From Dokdonella fugitiva (GTDB taxonomy: Bacteria; Pseudomonadota; Gammaproteobacteria; Xanthomonadales; Rhodanobacteraceae), in assembly GCF_004342425.1 (NCBI RefSeq), contig NZ_SLWQ01000011.1, positions 1 through 64,000 of the forward strand: a DNA stretch of 64,000 nt. The letters run 5' to 3'. Under the pieces are notes generated by a model that saw nothing but the letters and a program-made list of their open reading frames with translations, was not told the DNA's origin and searched no databases. Positions within the stretch are counted from its first letter, which is position 1; each line of letters opens with the position of its first letter. This document shows positions 28,330-36,309 of the stretch, in pieces. Position numbers and translations under genes: made by a program.

Positions 28330-28728
28330 ATGCAAGAGATTCCCGGTGATCTGAAGTTCATGAAGTCGCACGAGTGGGCGCGCGTCGAGGACAAGGGCAC
28401 CGTCACCTGCGGCATTTCCGACCATGCGCAGGGCCTGCTCGGCGACCTGGTCTACGTCGAACTGCCGAGCGTCGGCGACACGGTGAAAGCCGGCAATGCC
28501 TGCGCGGTGGTCGAGTCGGTCAAGGCGGCCTCCGACGTCTATGCGCCATTGTCGGGCGAGATCGTCGCGGTCAACGACGCGCTGCCCGACAAGCCGGAGA
28601 CGATCAACGAGGATGCCTACGGCGATGGCTGGCTGTTCGTGATCAAGCCCGACAACCTCGCCGAAGAGCTCGAGGAACTGCTCGATCCGGACGCGTACGC
28701 CGAGCTCATCGAGAGCGAGGATCACTGA
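28330..28728 (+). CDS. gcvH: Glycine cleavage system lipoyl carrier protein GcvH
   Basis: A 132-residue H protein that shuttles the aminomethyl group on a lipoyl arm between GcvP, GcvT and Lpd. The lipoylated lysine is Lys65 in ESVKAASDVYAP, and the lipoyl-domain fold is complete. A TAGAAT -10-like hexamer at 28292-28297 suggests its own promoter as well as possible read-through from gcvT. A strong terminator follows at 28758. gcvP is not in this window. Confidence 0.96.
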   Translation: MQEIPGDLKFMKSHEWARVEDKGTVTCGISDHAQGLLGDLVYVELPSVGDTVKAGNACAVVESVKAASDVYAPLSGEIVAVNDALPDKPETINEDAYGDGWLFVIKPDNLAEELEELLDPDAYAELIESEDH

Positions 28729-28757
28729 GCCGCGCGCGACGTCGCCACGGTGCAACG

Positions 28758-28788
28758 AAGGGCGTGCGCGAGCACGCCCTTTCTTTTT
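28758..28788 (+). terminator. Rho-independent terminator of gcvH
   Basis: AGGGCGTGC and GCACGCCCT form a 9-bp perfect stem with a GCGA loop, followed by TTCTTTTT. It begins 30 bp after the gcvH stop. Confidence 0.9.
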
Positions 28789-28830
28789 CCGAACCTTTGC
28801 CGGCCTGGGCCGGACACGGCGTCTCCACTC

Positions 28831-29175
28831 CACCGTCGTCATTCCCGCGAGAGCGGGACAAGCACCGGGCGCGCGGAACGCCCGAAGGGTGGCTCCGAAG
28901 GAGCGAGCGTAGCGGGTGATCCATTTTCCATCGTCCCCGGGGCGACCCACCGCCTCATTCCGTGAAAGCGGGAAACCATTCTCCGCTGCGCCTGAGGGCC
29001 ACCCACCGGCGTCCTTACCGCGAAAGCGGGACAAGCGTGAAGCACGGTCGACGCCCGGAGGGCGGTGCCGAAGGAGGAAGCGCAGCGAGTGATCCATTCT
29101 TCGTAGCCCTCGGGACTGCATGAGCAAGAGCACGAAGGATTCCCGCCTTCGCGGGAGGGAATGATGTCGGCGTGT
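28831..29175. repeat. Array of REP-like palindromes with a duplicated ~90-bp unit
   Basis: Four REP-like palindromes (near 28841, 28964, 29011 and 29139) are interspersed with a repeated unit. Copy A (about 28850-28930) and copy B (about 29020-29103) share GCGGGACAAGC, a GAACGCCCGAAGGGTGGC-like segment, GAAGGAG, and GTGATCCATT. The whole stretch 28789-29560 contains no confident gene. A minus-strand frame at 29015-29404 runs into the repeat and is not credible. Confidence 0.65.
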
Positions 29176-29498
29176 TCCTCGCCGCCATGATGTCGATGCG
29201 CGTCGCGACGACGGTGATGACTTCGTCACGCGTGCCGCGAACCGATCGTCGTCGCGCGATCGTGGCGGCGATCGCGAGGCGTTCGTCGCGACACCCGGCG
29301 AGGTCCTTCACCGCGATCGCGATGGCCGGATCGTCCCGCGGCGGGGACGATTCGCGACCGTCGGCCAGGAAATTTTCCGGGGCGTTCACCCGCCGTTGGG
29401 GCACGCGCCGACCGCGTGCGGACGAGCGGCGCGAGATCGCGCGGGGGCGCGCGATGTCGCATCACGCGTCATCGCGCGATATCGCGATCATGCGCGTC

Positions 29499-29541
29499 GA
29501 AAGCCCGGAAACCCGCGCCACAGCTGGCTTTCCGGGCTTTC
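29499..29541. repeat. 13-bp perfect inverted repeat upstream of metJ
   Basis: GAAAGCCCGGAAA (29499-29511) and TTTCCGGGCTTTC (29529-29541) can form a stem with a 17-nt loop, 28 bp upstream of the met boxes. There is no T-tract. It may be a terminator-like structure or a protein-binding palindrome. Confidence 0.55.
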
Positions 29542-29568
29542 CACGGGTTCGCCAAGCAGTCCATATAT

Positions 29569-29584
29569 GGACGTCTATACGTAT
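29569..29584. promoter_or_regulatory. Tandem met boxes upstream of metJ (MetJ operator)
   Basis: GGACGTCT-ATACGTAT matches two adjacent 8-bp met boxes (consensus AGACGTCT; 7/8 and 6/8). MetJ binds two or more contiguous boxes. A TATAAA hexamer (29582-29587) overlaps the second box and could be the -10 of a repressed promoter. The same arrangement with a better core lies upstream of metX at 50582. Confidence 0.65.
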
Positions 29585-29694
29585 AAATGGCCTGTGCCAA
29601 CGGCGCGCCGCCGGGTGTATTTTTTCGCCTCCGGCGGGCGTCGGCGGGGCGTCGGCGGGGTTTCGGGAACTGCTTGTTTCCCCTCAGAAATTTG

Positions 29695-29723
29695 TTGACA
29701 CGCGCGTGGGACAGTAATAGCTT
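29695..29723 (+). promoter_or_regulatory. Candidate sigma-70 promoter of metJ
   Basis: TTGACA (29695-29700) is a perfect -35, with a 17-bp spacer to TAGCTT (29718-29723), a weak -10. A TAATAG at 29715 is an alternative with a short spacer. The predicted start is about 25 bp before the ATG. Confidence 0.5.
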
Positions 29724-29755
29724 CCGCGTCGGCGTGACAAACAAACAAAGGAAAC

Positions 29756-30169
29756 ATGACTGCGACACGCTTCATTGCCCCCTACGTTGAACACGGCGCG
29801 AAGGCCGGGTCGGTGAAGAAGATCACTGTGTCGGTTCCCTTTCACATCCTCAAGCTTCTGTCCGACGAACGGACCCGCCGCCAGGTCGGAAACCTGCGCC
29901 ACGCCACCAACAGCGATCTGCTGTGTGAAGCCTTCCTTCACGCTTTTACTGGGCAACCACTGCCAACTGACGAGGAGCTAAGACGCGATATGGCTATGAA
30001 GAAAGCAGCTGCGAAGAAGAAACCCGCCAAGAAGGCCGCCAAGAAGGCGGTGCGCAAGACCACGGCGAAGGCCAAGACCGCCACCGCGCGCAAGACCGGC
30101 GCGGCGAAGAAGCCGGCAGCGAAGAAGGCTGCCAAGAAGGCCGTCAAGAAGGCTGCCAAGAAGAAGTAA
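29756..30169 (+). CDS. metJ: MetJ methionine repressor with a histone-H1-like C-terminal tail
   Basis: A 137-residue protein. Residues 1-77 are unmistakably MetJ, the ribbon-helix-helix repressor that uses S-adenosylmethionine as corepressor. The DNA-binding strand is VKKITVSVPFHIL, with ERTRRQVGNLRHATNSDLL and the SAM-contact region CEAFLHAFTGQPLP. The normal C-terminal ~30 residues of enterobacterial MetJ are absent. Instead residues 79-137 are a Lys/Ala/Thr/Pro tail (AKKAAKKAVRKTT..., ending KKAAKKK) like bacterial histone-H1 proteins. The reading frame is continuous, with an AAGGA ribosome site. An internal ATG at 29990 could also yield the tail alone. Targets probably include metX-metB-hom. 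Confidence 0.9.
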   Translation: MTATRFIAPYVEHGAKAGSVKKITVSVPFHILKLLSDERTRRQVGNLRHATNSDLLCEAFLHAFTGQPLPTDEELRRDMAMKKAAAKKKPAKKAAKKAVRKTTAKAKTATARKTGAAKKPAAKKAAKKAVKKAAKKK

Positions 30170-30181
30170 GACCACCCGGGG

Positions 30182-30202
30182 CCGCCCGTCGCCGACGGGC
30201 GG
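30182..30202 (+). terminator. Hairpin after metJ (weak terminator)
   Basis: CCGCCCGTC and GACGGGCGG form a 9-bp perfect stem with a GCC loop, 13 bp after the metJ stop. It lacks a T-run. Confidence 0.5.
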
Positions 30203-30441
30203 TCCAGGGACGAAGCGGCGCTGTCGGAACCAGGCAGCTCCGCGGTCCCGAACGAGCACTACCGCAACACGCGACACTGCAACAACAAGCAACATCGGAA
30301 AGCCACTGATCTCTCCCTGCGGATACGCCCAGCGCAGGGAGAGACTTTCCCCTCCGGCTCTTCCCCTTCTCCCCCCGAGTTCCTGCCGTGTATCCCGACG
30401 CGATCACTCGCGCCGAGGCGCGCCACGCGTCGGCGCGGCGA

Positions 30442-31545
30442 TCAGCGCGACAGCAGCGTCGCGACGACCTGGCCGCCGGGCACGCGCGCGGCGATGATCT
30501 TCGTGCAGGCCATCAGCGGCACGGCGAGCAGCAGGCCGGCGACGCCCCAGATCCAGCCGAGCACGACCAGCGCGAGGAACACCATCACGGGATCGAGCTC
30601 GAGGCGGCGACCCACCAGGTGCGGTGTGATCAGCTGGCCTTCGAAAAGATGCAGGCAGAGGAACGCGGCTGGCGCGGAGAGCGCGGACCACGGCGAGGCG
30701 AACTCGGCGAATCCGGCCACGGTCAGCACGCACGCGGTCAGCAGCGGACCGATGAACGGCGCGAAGTTCATCAGGGCGGCGAGGCCACCCCACAGCAGCG
30801 GGTCGGGAATGCCGAGCAGGTACAGCGCGCCCGCCGTCGCGAGGCCGAGCGCCGCGTTGATCAGCGTGATCGTGATCATGTACAGCGAAAGCTCGTGCTG
30901 CGCGAGCCGGGTCGCTTCGACGAGATCGCGCTTGGCGCGCAGGTGCGGCGCGAGCGTGACGAACTTGCGCAGCAACGCATCGCCGTGCAGCAGGAAAAGG
31001 AAAGTCAGGAAGACGATGATCGTGATGCCCGCGAGCAGTGCCGGCGCCATGCTGGCGACCTGCGCGAGCAGGCCGGGCGTGCTGTCGACCACGCGCACGT
31101 TCTGGCCGCCATCGATGCTGGCGAGCTTGCCGAGCTCTCGCGTCGCCGCGCTCGCCGCCTGCAGCGGGCGGCGCAGGTCGCGGATGACGGACTCGAGGTG
31201 GGCGAGTGCTCGTGGCATGCGCGCGATCCATTCGCGCGCCGGCGCGGCGAGCAGGGCGAACGCGCCGATGCCGAGCGCGAGCGCGATCGCGACGGCACCC
31301 AGCGCGCCGACCGGCCGCGGTACGTGCCAGCGTTCGAGCGTGCGCACGAACGGAGCGAACATGAGGCCGAGCAGGATCGCGACAAGGATCGGCACGATCA
31401 TCGTCTCGGCCACGGCGCAGGTGTAGGCGACCAGCAAGGTGACGAGCGCGCCGAGGAGGCGCGTGCGCAGGACGGCTTCGGGTGTCGCCGTCGCCGCGGG
31501 CGAGGTTTCCGCGGATTCTTCCGCGGCGCCGGTGCCGCCGTTCAT
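30442..31545 (-). CDS. AI-2E-family transporter (permease)
   Basis: A 367-residue inner-membrane protein with about seven or eight transmembrane segments. It has the AI-2E/PerM family layout: N-terminal helix pair (LLGALVTLLVAYTCAVAE...), a soluble amphipathic domain (about 90-180), then a C-terminal bundle with GIPDPLLWGGLAALMNFAPFIGP and EGQLITPHLVGRRLELDPV. Members include TqsA and sodium/proton antiporters, so the substrate is not predictable. The start (ATG 31545) overlaps the upstream gene by 4 bp, making it last in a four-gene yqjDEK-like operon. Confidence 0.9.
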   Translation of the reverse strand: MNGGTGAAEESAETSPAATATPEAVLRTRLLGALVTLLVAYTCAVAETMIVPILVAILLGLMFAPFVRTLERWHVPRPVGALGAVAIALALGIGAFALLAAPAREWIARMPRALAHLESVIRDLRRPLQAASAATRELGKLASIDGGQNVRVVDSTPGLLAQVASMAPALLAGITIIVFLTFLFLLHGDALLRKFVTLAPHLRAKRDLVEATRLAQHELSLYMITITLINAALGLATAGALYLLGIPDPLLWGGLAALMNFAPFIGPLLTACVLTVAGFAEFASPWSALSAPAAFLCLHLFEGQLITPHLVGRRLELDPVMVFLALVVLGWIWGVAGLLLAVPLMACTKIIAARVPGGQVVATLLSR

Positions 31546-31841
31546 GCCGGTCGCTCCTGCTCGCCAGGGTCCGCGGCGGCGAGCGGGATCGGCAGGCGCC
31601 GCACGAACAGCGTGGCATCCATGGCGAAGCGGGCCGTGCGCAGCAGCGCACGCAGGGGCAGCCACGCCGCGACGATCCCGCAGGCGAAGCCCCCGCCGAG
31701 GAGCCAGCGCGGCGCATGCCGTTCGCCGCGCGCACGCAGGCGGGCGAACGCGCGGACGAATGCACCGCGCTCCGCCAGGCAGCGGTGTTCGGCGAGTTCG
31801 GCCGCGCGACGCAACCCGGCATTGCCAGGCTGAGGCTTCAT
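31542..31841 (-). CDS. YqjK-like small membrane protein
   Basis: A 99-residue protein: Arg-rich N-terminal helix (about 8-45), one hydrophobic segment (about 48-67, WLLGGGFACGIVAAWLPL), then a short tail. Its place after a YqjE-like gene in a yqjD-E-K order suggests a YqjK-like protein, though the sequence itself is not clearly matched. It overlaps both neighbours by 4 bp. Confidence 0.6.
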   Translation of the reverse strand: MKPQPGNAGLRRAAELAEHRCLAERGAFVRAFARLRARGERHAPRWLLGGGFACGIVAAWLPLRALLRTARFAMDATLFVRRLPIPLAAADPGEQERPA

Positions 31842-32245
31842 GCGCGCGCCGTGCCGAAATGGCTGATTGCGCGGCGCGTGCGCGGCAGCGCGAGGTCGCC
31901 CCAGCAGCGCTTCATCACGCGCAGCACGAGCAACGCTCCTGCGACGTTGGCGAGCGCGACGCTGCCGATGCCGTAGAACAGGTTGCCGCTCAGCAGGTAG
32001 ACGCCGATGGCGATCGCCGCGCTCGTCGCCAGCCACGCGCCGACGCCGAGGAACACCAGCAGGAACGACAGCCAGACCAGCATCAGTGCGCTGCTGCGCG
32101 CGAGGCGCAATTCCGCGCGCAGCAGCGCGAGCGCGGCTTCGGCGACGCGCACGGCGTGCGCGATCGCCTCGCGTGCGACGGCGAAGTCACCGCGCTGCGC
32201 GTCGTCTTCCGATCCGCCTTCCCCGACCGCAGGCCGCGCGTCCAT
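31838..32245 (-). CDS. YqjE/phage-holin-superfamily membrane protein
   Basis: A 135-residue protein of the actinobacteriophage-holin/YqjE type. It has an amphipathic N-terminus (about 25-50, AIAHAVRVAEAALALLRAELRLAR) and two closely spaced transmembrane helices (about 52-110, LMLVWLSFLLVFLGVGAWLA and LFYGIGSVALANVAGALLVL). Despite the family name it is a chromosomal inner-membrane protein, not a phage gene. The adjacent YqjD-like gene is 2 bp upstream. Confidence 0.8.
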   Translation of the reverse strand: MDARPAVGEGGSEDDAQRGDFAVAREAIAHAVRVAEAALALLRAELRLARSSALMLVWLSFLLVFLGVGAWLATSAAIAIGVYLLSGNLFYGIGSVALANVAGALLVLRVMKRCWGDLALPRTRRAISHFGTARA

Positions 32246-32247
32246 GC

Positions 32248-32544
32248 TCAGCTCCGGCGCAGGGCGCGCGACAGGATGAAGCCGGCGGCGAACGCGACGC
32301 CGAAGGCGGCCAGCGGATGCGCCTTGACCTGTTCGACCGCGGCGTTGCCGAACGTCTTCGCGCCTTCCGCGAACCGCTCGCCGGCATCACGCAGTTCCTC
32401 TTCGAGGTGCGCGCCGTTCGCGCGCAGCTTGGCGCGCAGCCGGCGCAGTTCGCTGCGCGTCGCCTCGACGCTCTCGCCCGCGGCTTCGGCCACGTCTTCG
32501 CCCGCTTCGCCCAACTGCTGCTTCATCTCGCGTACGCTCGCCAT
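32248..32544 (-). CDS. YqjD/ElaB-like DUF883 membrane-anchored protein
   Basis: A 98-residue protein with a long charged helix (about 5-70, EDVAEAAGESVEATRSELRRLRAKLRANG) and a C-terminal transmembrane anchor with the family end HPLAAFGVAFAAGFILSRALRRS. E. coli YqjD of this family binds stationary-phase ribosomes at the membrane. ATG 32544 has a clear GGGAG ribosome site. It is first gene of the operon running to the AI-2E transporter. Confidence 0.88.
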   Translation of the reverse strand: MASVREMKQQLGEAGEDVAEAAGESVEATRSELRRLRAKLRANGAHLEEELRDAGERFAEGAKTFGNAAVEQVKAHPLAAFGVAFAAGFILSRALRRS

Positions 32545-32834
32545 GTTCGTGCTCTCCCGTGGTTGGTTCGTCATCCGATGCAGCCGGCGCGGCGCGCGAG
32601 CCCGGAAAACCACCGCGGGGCGCGGCCGGCACGGGGTGCTCGGACCGGATCGCGGCCGCCCGTGACATTTCCGCTTGCGATGCGGCGACACGCGGGACAA
32701 GCTTAGATGTCCGAAACTGAACGCAAACACCGTCCAGTCCGGACAAGCACATGGCGTGCAATATGCATACAGGGGACGACATCAGCTTCGCGCGCGGCTC
32801 GCCGCGCGCCCAATCAAGCAGTGGGAGGGTGGAC

Positions 32835-33917
32835 ATGCGGAATCCAATCGGCGAAGGCGTTTCGACGCCACGGTCCGTCGCGGCGTCCGGCAAGGCAATG
32901 CCGCGCGTGCGCGGGCTGGCCTTGCCGCAAATCATCGTGATCGTGCTCGGGCTCGCCCTGCTCGCGGTCGCCGCATGGTGGTTCCTCGGCAGTGGCGGCA
33001 CCACCGTCACGTCGACGGCGACCGCGCCGACCCAGGCCGCCGCGCCCGGCGAGAACTCGGCACCGAATGCGGAGCCGGCGAGCGCCGACCTCAGCGTCGA
33101 CCAGCTCTACAAGGAAGCACGCGCGGCGATGAGCGAGAACCGCATGGTCACGCCGGCGGGCAAGAACGCGCTCGAGTACTACCTGCGCATCGTCGCCAAG
33201 CAGCCGGACGACAACGGCGCCAAGGACGCGCTGCGCGAGCTGTTCCCGTTCGCCACCGCCGGCGTCGAGGACCAGATCAACCAGGGCAACTTCGACGAAG
33301 CGAACCGCATCATGGCGCTGCTCGCGACGGCGGATCCGAGCAACTACACGCTGACGATCCTGCGCAGCAAGCTCGACCTCAAGAAGAAGCAGGCCGATCG
33401 CGACCTCGCGCAGAAGGCCGCGCAGGAAGCGGCGGCCGCCGCCGCGGCGACGCGCACCGCGCAGGGCGGCACCGCGCCGGGCGCAAGCGAAGCGGGCGCG
33501 ACGCCGGCGACGGCGCCGGCGTCGACCGCCGCAACCGGAGCCGAAACGAGTGCGGCGCCGGCGTCGACCCCGACCGAAGTGGCCAAGGCAACGCCGCCGC
33601 CGAGCGCGGCGCCGACGCCTGCGCCGCCTGCGCCGGTGGGCGAGACGCGCGACGTGCGCGTGGTCACGCCGCCGCGCCCGACCTATCCGCCGGCGGCGGT
33701 GCGCAACCGCCAGGATGGCTGGGTCGAAGTCGAGTTCACGGTCGCCGCGGACGGCTCGGTGCAGAACGCGCACGTGACCGCGTCCGAACCCTCGCGCGTG
33801 TTCGACCGCGAAGCAGTGCGCGCAGTGCAGCAGGCGAAGTTCGAGCCGAAGCTCGAGAACGGCCAGGCGGTCGCCTCGACCTTGCGTCGTCGCATCGAGT
33901 TCAAGCTCGGCAACTGA
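32835..33917 (+). CDS. TonB-family energy-transducing protein
   Basis: A 360-residue protein. One transmembrane helix (about 30-52, ALPQIIVIVLGLALLAVAAWWFL) anchors it in the inner membrane. A tetratricopeptide-like helical region (about 80-190, LYKEARAAMSENRMV...KNALEYYLRIVAKQPDD) is followed by an Ala/Pro/Thr-rich stretch. The C-terminal TonB domain (about 275-360) reads RPTYPPAAVRNRQDGWVEVEFTVAADGSV...FDREAVRAVQQAKFEP. It would couple the proton-motive force to an outer-membrane receptor. The helical repeat region is not part of classic TonB. Start ATG 32835 has a GGGAGGGTGG ribosome site. Confidence 0.85.
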   Translation: MRNPIGEGVSTPRSVAASGKAMPRVRGLALPQIIVIVLGLALLAVAAWWFLGSGGTTVTSTATAPTQAAAPGENSAPNAEPASADLSVDQLYKEARAAMSENRMVTPAGKNALEYYLRIVAKQPDDNGAKDALRELFPFATAGVEDQINQGNFDEANRIMALLATADPSNYTLTILRSKLDLKKKQADRDLAQKAAQEAAAAAAATRTAQGGTAPGASEAGATPATAPASTAATGAETSAAPASTPTEVAKATPPPSAAPTPAPPAPVGETRDVRVVTPPRPTYPPAAVRNRQDGWVEVEFTVAADGSVQNAHVTASEPSRVFDREAVRAVQQAKFEPKLENGQAVASTLRRRIEFKLGN

Positions 33918-34072
33918 TGCATCACGCGGCGCGACGGCGATCCCGCCGCGCCGCAACCGCCCGCGCGCGGCGACGTGTCATCCCTGTGCCGCCTGCGTCA
34001 GATTCGGACAGGATGCGCGGCCGCGCCTGCGCGCCGCAAGGCGATGGATGACCTCGAGCCGCTCCCGACCGA

Positions 34073-35452
34073 TCAGCCGCCGCCGCTGCCGCCGCCACTG
34101 CCGACATCGGTGGCATCGTCGTCGCGGTCGATGCCGGCCCAGTTCACTTCGGGCAGGCCGAGATAGCGGTCGAACAGCATCGGCATGAGGCCCGCGGGCA
34201 GGCCCGACTCGCAGTTCCAGAGCATGACCGCGCCGAAGCGGTACCTGGGCAGGAAGGCGATCATCGCGCGATAACCCTGCACCGCGCCCGCGTGGAAGAT
34301 CAGCGTTTCGCCGGCGTAATCGTAGATGCGCCAGCCGAGCGCGTACTGCGCCTCCTTGAGGCGCCCGCGCTTCCACGGCGAGCCGCGCAGTTCGCGATCG
34401 GTGTCGACGAGCGGCTTGTGCAAGGTCTCGAGCAACGCCGGCGACAGCACGTCGGGGCGCCCGCCCATCTGCGCGATCAGCCATTGCTCTATGTCGCGCA
34501 CGCTCGCGTTGACGCCGGCGGCCGGCGCGACGCGGTAGTACGCCTCGCTCGGCACGAACGACGCCCAGCCGGTGCCGGCATGGTGGTGCGGACGCGCCCA
34601 GCTCTTCGAGCTTTCGAGCGCGTCGCGGCCGTAGGTCGCACCGGTCATGCCGAGCGGATGGAAGATGCGCTTCTCGACCTGGTGGTAGTAGAAGTCGCCG
34701 GTGGCGGCGAACACGACGTCGCCGATCATGCTGAAGGCGATGTTCTGGTAGCCGTAGCACGCGCCGACCGGGCAGGCCATCGGCACGTCCTTGAGGCGGT
34801 CGACGAGCAGTTCGTACGGCTCGTCCTGCTCGAGCAGGCGGTCGTAGGTGTTGTGCGGCAGGCCGACGCGGTGGCTGAGGATGTCCTGCACGGTGAGGCG
34901 CTGCGTGTCCTCGACGTCGGCGAGCGTGAACGACGGCAATGCGTCGGCGACCTTGGTGTCCCAGTGCAGGCGACCCTCCTCGACGAGCAGGCCGGTCAGC
35001 GCCGCCGCGAACGCCTTCGACAGCGATGCGAGGCGGAACACCGTCTCGGTCGTGACCGGTTCGCCGGTGCTCCAGTCGGCCACGCCGATGCCGCGCTCGA
35101 GCAGGACCCGGTCGTCCTTGACCACGGCCGCGGCGAGACCGGCGACGCCGCCCGAGCGGTCGACCTCGTCGAGCCAGCCATCGAACTCGCGCGCGATCGC
35201 CGCGGCGTCGTGCGCGACCGCGCCGGGATCGACGACCGGAATCGCGATCGCAGGCAGGCTTCGGCGGCTGCGCGTCGCGTGCACGGCCTTGCGCGAAGCC
35301 GCCTTCGACACGCTGCGCTTGGCGCCGGTGCTGCTCGCGGCGCGCGGCGCGGCGTGCGCCTTCTTCGACGCGCCGGCGGCATCGGCCGGAGCGGAAAGGG
35401 CGACAGCGATGGCCGCTACGAGGGAAACCAGGACGCGCGGGGTACTGCTCAA
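34073..35452 (-). CDS. Class C beta-lactamase-like serine hydrolase
   Basis: A 459-residue protein with a signal peptide (STPRVLVSLVAAIAVALSAPADA) and a basic Ala/Lys/Ser-rich stretch (about 28-65). The serine-hydrolase domain has the SxxK motif in RLASLSKAFA (about residue 145), YGYQN as the Tyr motif, and IFHAGAVQGY as the HxG motif. Members of this family act as D-Ala-D-Ala peptidases, esterases or beta-lactamases, so the substrate is open. The start codon is TTG with a CCGGAG ribosome site. A TAGAAT -10-like sequence on the minus strand lies at 35504-35509. The C-terminus is an unusual Gly/Ser run. Confidence 0.88.
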   Translation of the reverse strand: MSSTPRVLVSLVAAIAVALSAPADAAGASKKAHAAPRAASSTGAKRSVSKAASRKAVHATRSRRSLPAIAIPVVDPGAVAHDAAAIAREFDGWLDEVDRSGGVAGLAAAVVKDDRVLLERGIGVADWSTGEPVTTETVFRLASLSKAFAAALTGLLVEEGRLHWDTKVADALPSFTLADVEDTQRLTVQDILSHRVGLPHNTYDRLLEQDEPYELLVDRLKDVPMACPVGACYGYQNIAFSMIGDVVFAATGDFYYHQVEKRIFHPLGMTGATYGRDALESSKSWARPHHHAGTGWASFVPSEAYYRVAPAAGVNASVRDIEQWLIAQMGGRPDVLSPALLETLHKPLVDTDRELRGSPWKRGRLKEAQYALGWRIYDYAGETLIFHAGAVQGYRAMIAFLPRYRFGAVMLWNCESGLPAGLMPMLFDRYLGLPEVNWAGIDRDDDATDVGSGGGSGGG

Positions 35453-35666
35453 TTCAGACTCCGGGGCCTCGAACGGCCCTCGTGTTATGCTCGAAACGCC
35501 TTGATTCTAGCAGGATATGTGCCGGCCGAACCGCGTACTTCGTTGCATCCCCTGCGCGTCGCAGGCGGAATGCGCGGCCGGTTCCTGAACGCCGTCGCGG
35601 CCAGCCGTCCGCCGGTCGTGTCCGCGGCGTCCATTTGCAGTGAAGGTATGGAGGGGAGAGCGCAGC

Positions 35667-36254
35667 ATGGGCATGGTCATCGCACTGGTCGTCCTCGTCG
35701 GACTCGCGATCTACGTCGTCGGTCTCTACAACGGTCTCGTCGGCGGACGCAACGCCTACAAGAACGCGTTCGCGCAGATCGACGTGCAGCTGACGCGACG
35801 CTACGACCTCATCCCCAACCTGGTCGAAACGGCAAAGGGCTACATGAAGCACGAGCGCGAGACGCTCGAAGCAGTGATCCAGGCGCGCAACTCGGCGCTG
35901 AGCGGCCTGTCCGCGGCGAAGGCGAACCCCGGTGACGCGGCCGCGATGCAACAGCTCGCCGGCGCCGACAATGCGCTGACGCAGACGCTTGGCCGCCTGT
36001 TCGCCTTGTCCGAGGCCTACCCCGACCTCAAGGCGAACCAGAACATGATGCAGCTCAGCGAGGAGCTGACTTCGACCGAAAACAAGGTCGCGTTCGCACG
36101 CCAGGCGTACAACGACGCGGTGATGGGCTACAACAATCGCGTCGAGATGTTCCCCGGCTCGATCGTGGCCAACATGTTCGCGTTCCACCCGGCCGAACTG
36201 CTCCAGATCGAGTCGGCGCAGAAGCGCGAGGTGCCGAAGGTATCGTTCACCTGA
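35667..36254 (+). CDS. LemA-family protein
   Basis: A 195-residue LemA protein. A short N-terminal transmembrane segment (MVIALVVLVGLAIYVVGLYN) precedes a four-helix coiled-coil domain with the family hallmark AFAQIDVQLTRRYDLIPNLVETAKGYMKHE and a C-terminal FPGSIVANMFAFHPAE. The role is envelope-related but poorly known. A GGAGGGGAG ribosome site precedes the ATG. The downstream M48 protease begins 55 bp later; lemA-htpX/M48 pairs are common. Confidence 0.92.
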   Translation: MGMVIALVVLVGLAIYVVGLYNGLVGGRNAYKNAFAQIDVQLTRRYDLIPNLVETAKGYMKHERETLEAVIQARNSALSGLSAAKANPGDAAAMQQLAGADNALTQTLGRLFALSEAYPDLKANQNMMQLSEELTSTENKVAFARQAYNDAVMGYNNRVEMFPGSIVANMFAFHPAELLQIESAQKREVPKVSFT

Positions 36255-36309
36255 GGTGCGAAGCGTGCCTCCTTCCGGGCGTCCGGGCTGACGGCACGCC
36301 CCATCGCGC

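Noticed and set aside
29015..29404. Minus-strand 129-codon frame between gcvH and metJ
   Set aside because: The second half is translated repeat DNA (SFPPAKAGI-like), and no ribosome site or family resemblance is present.
31838..32245. Prophage remnant indicated by a holin-family gene
   Set aside because: It is the chromosomal YqjE-type protein in a yqjDEK-like operon; no other phage gene is nearby.
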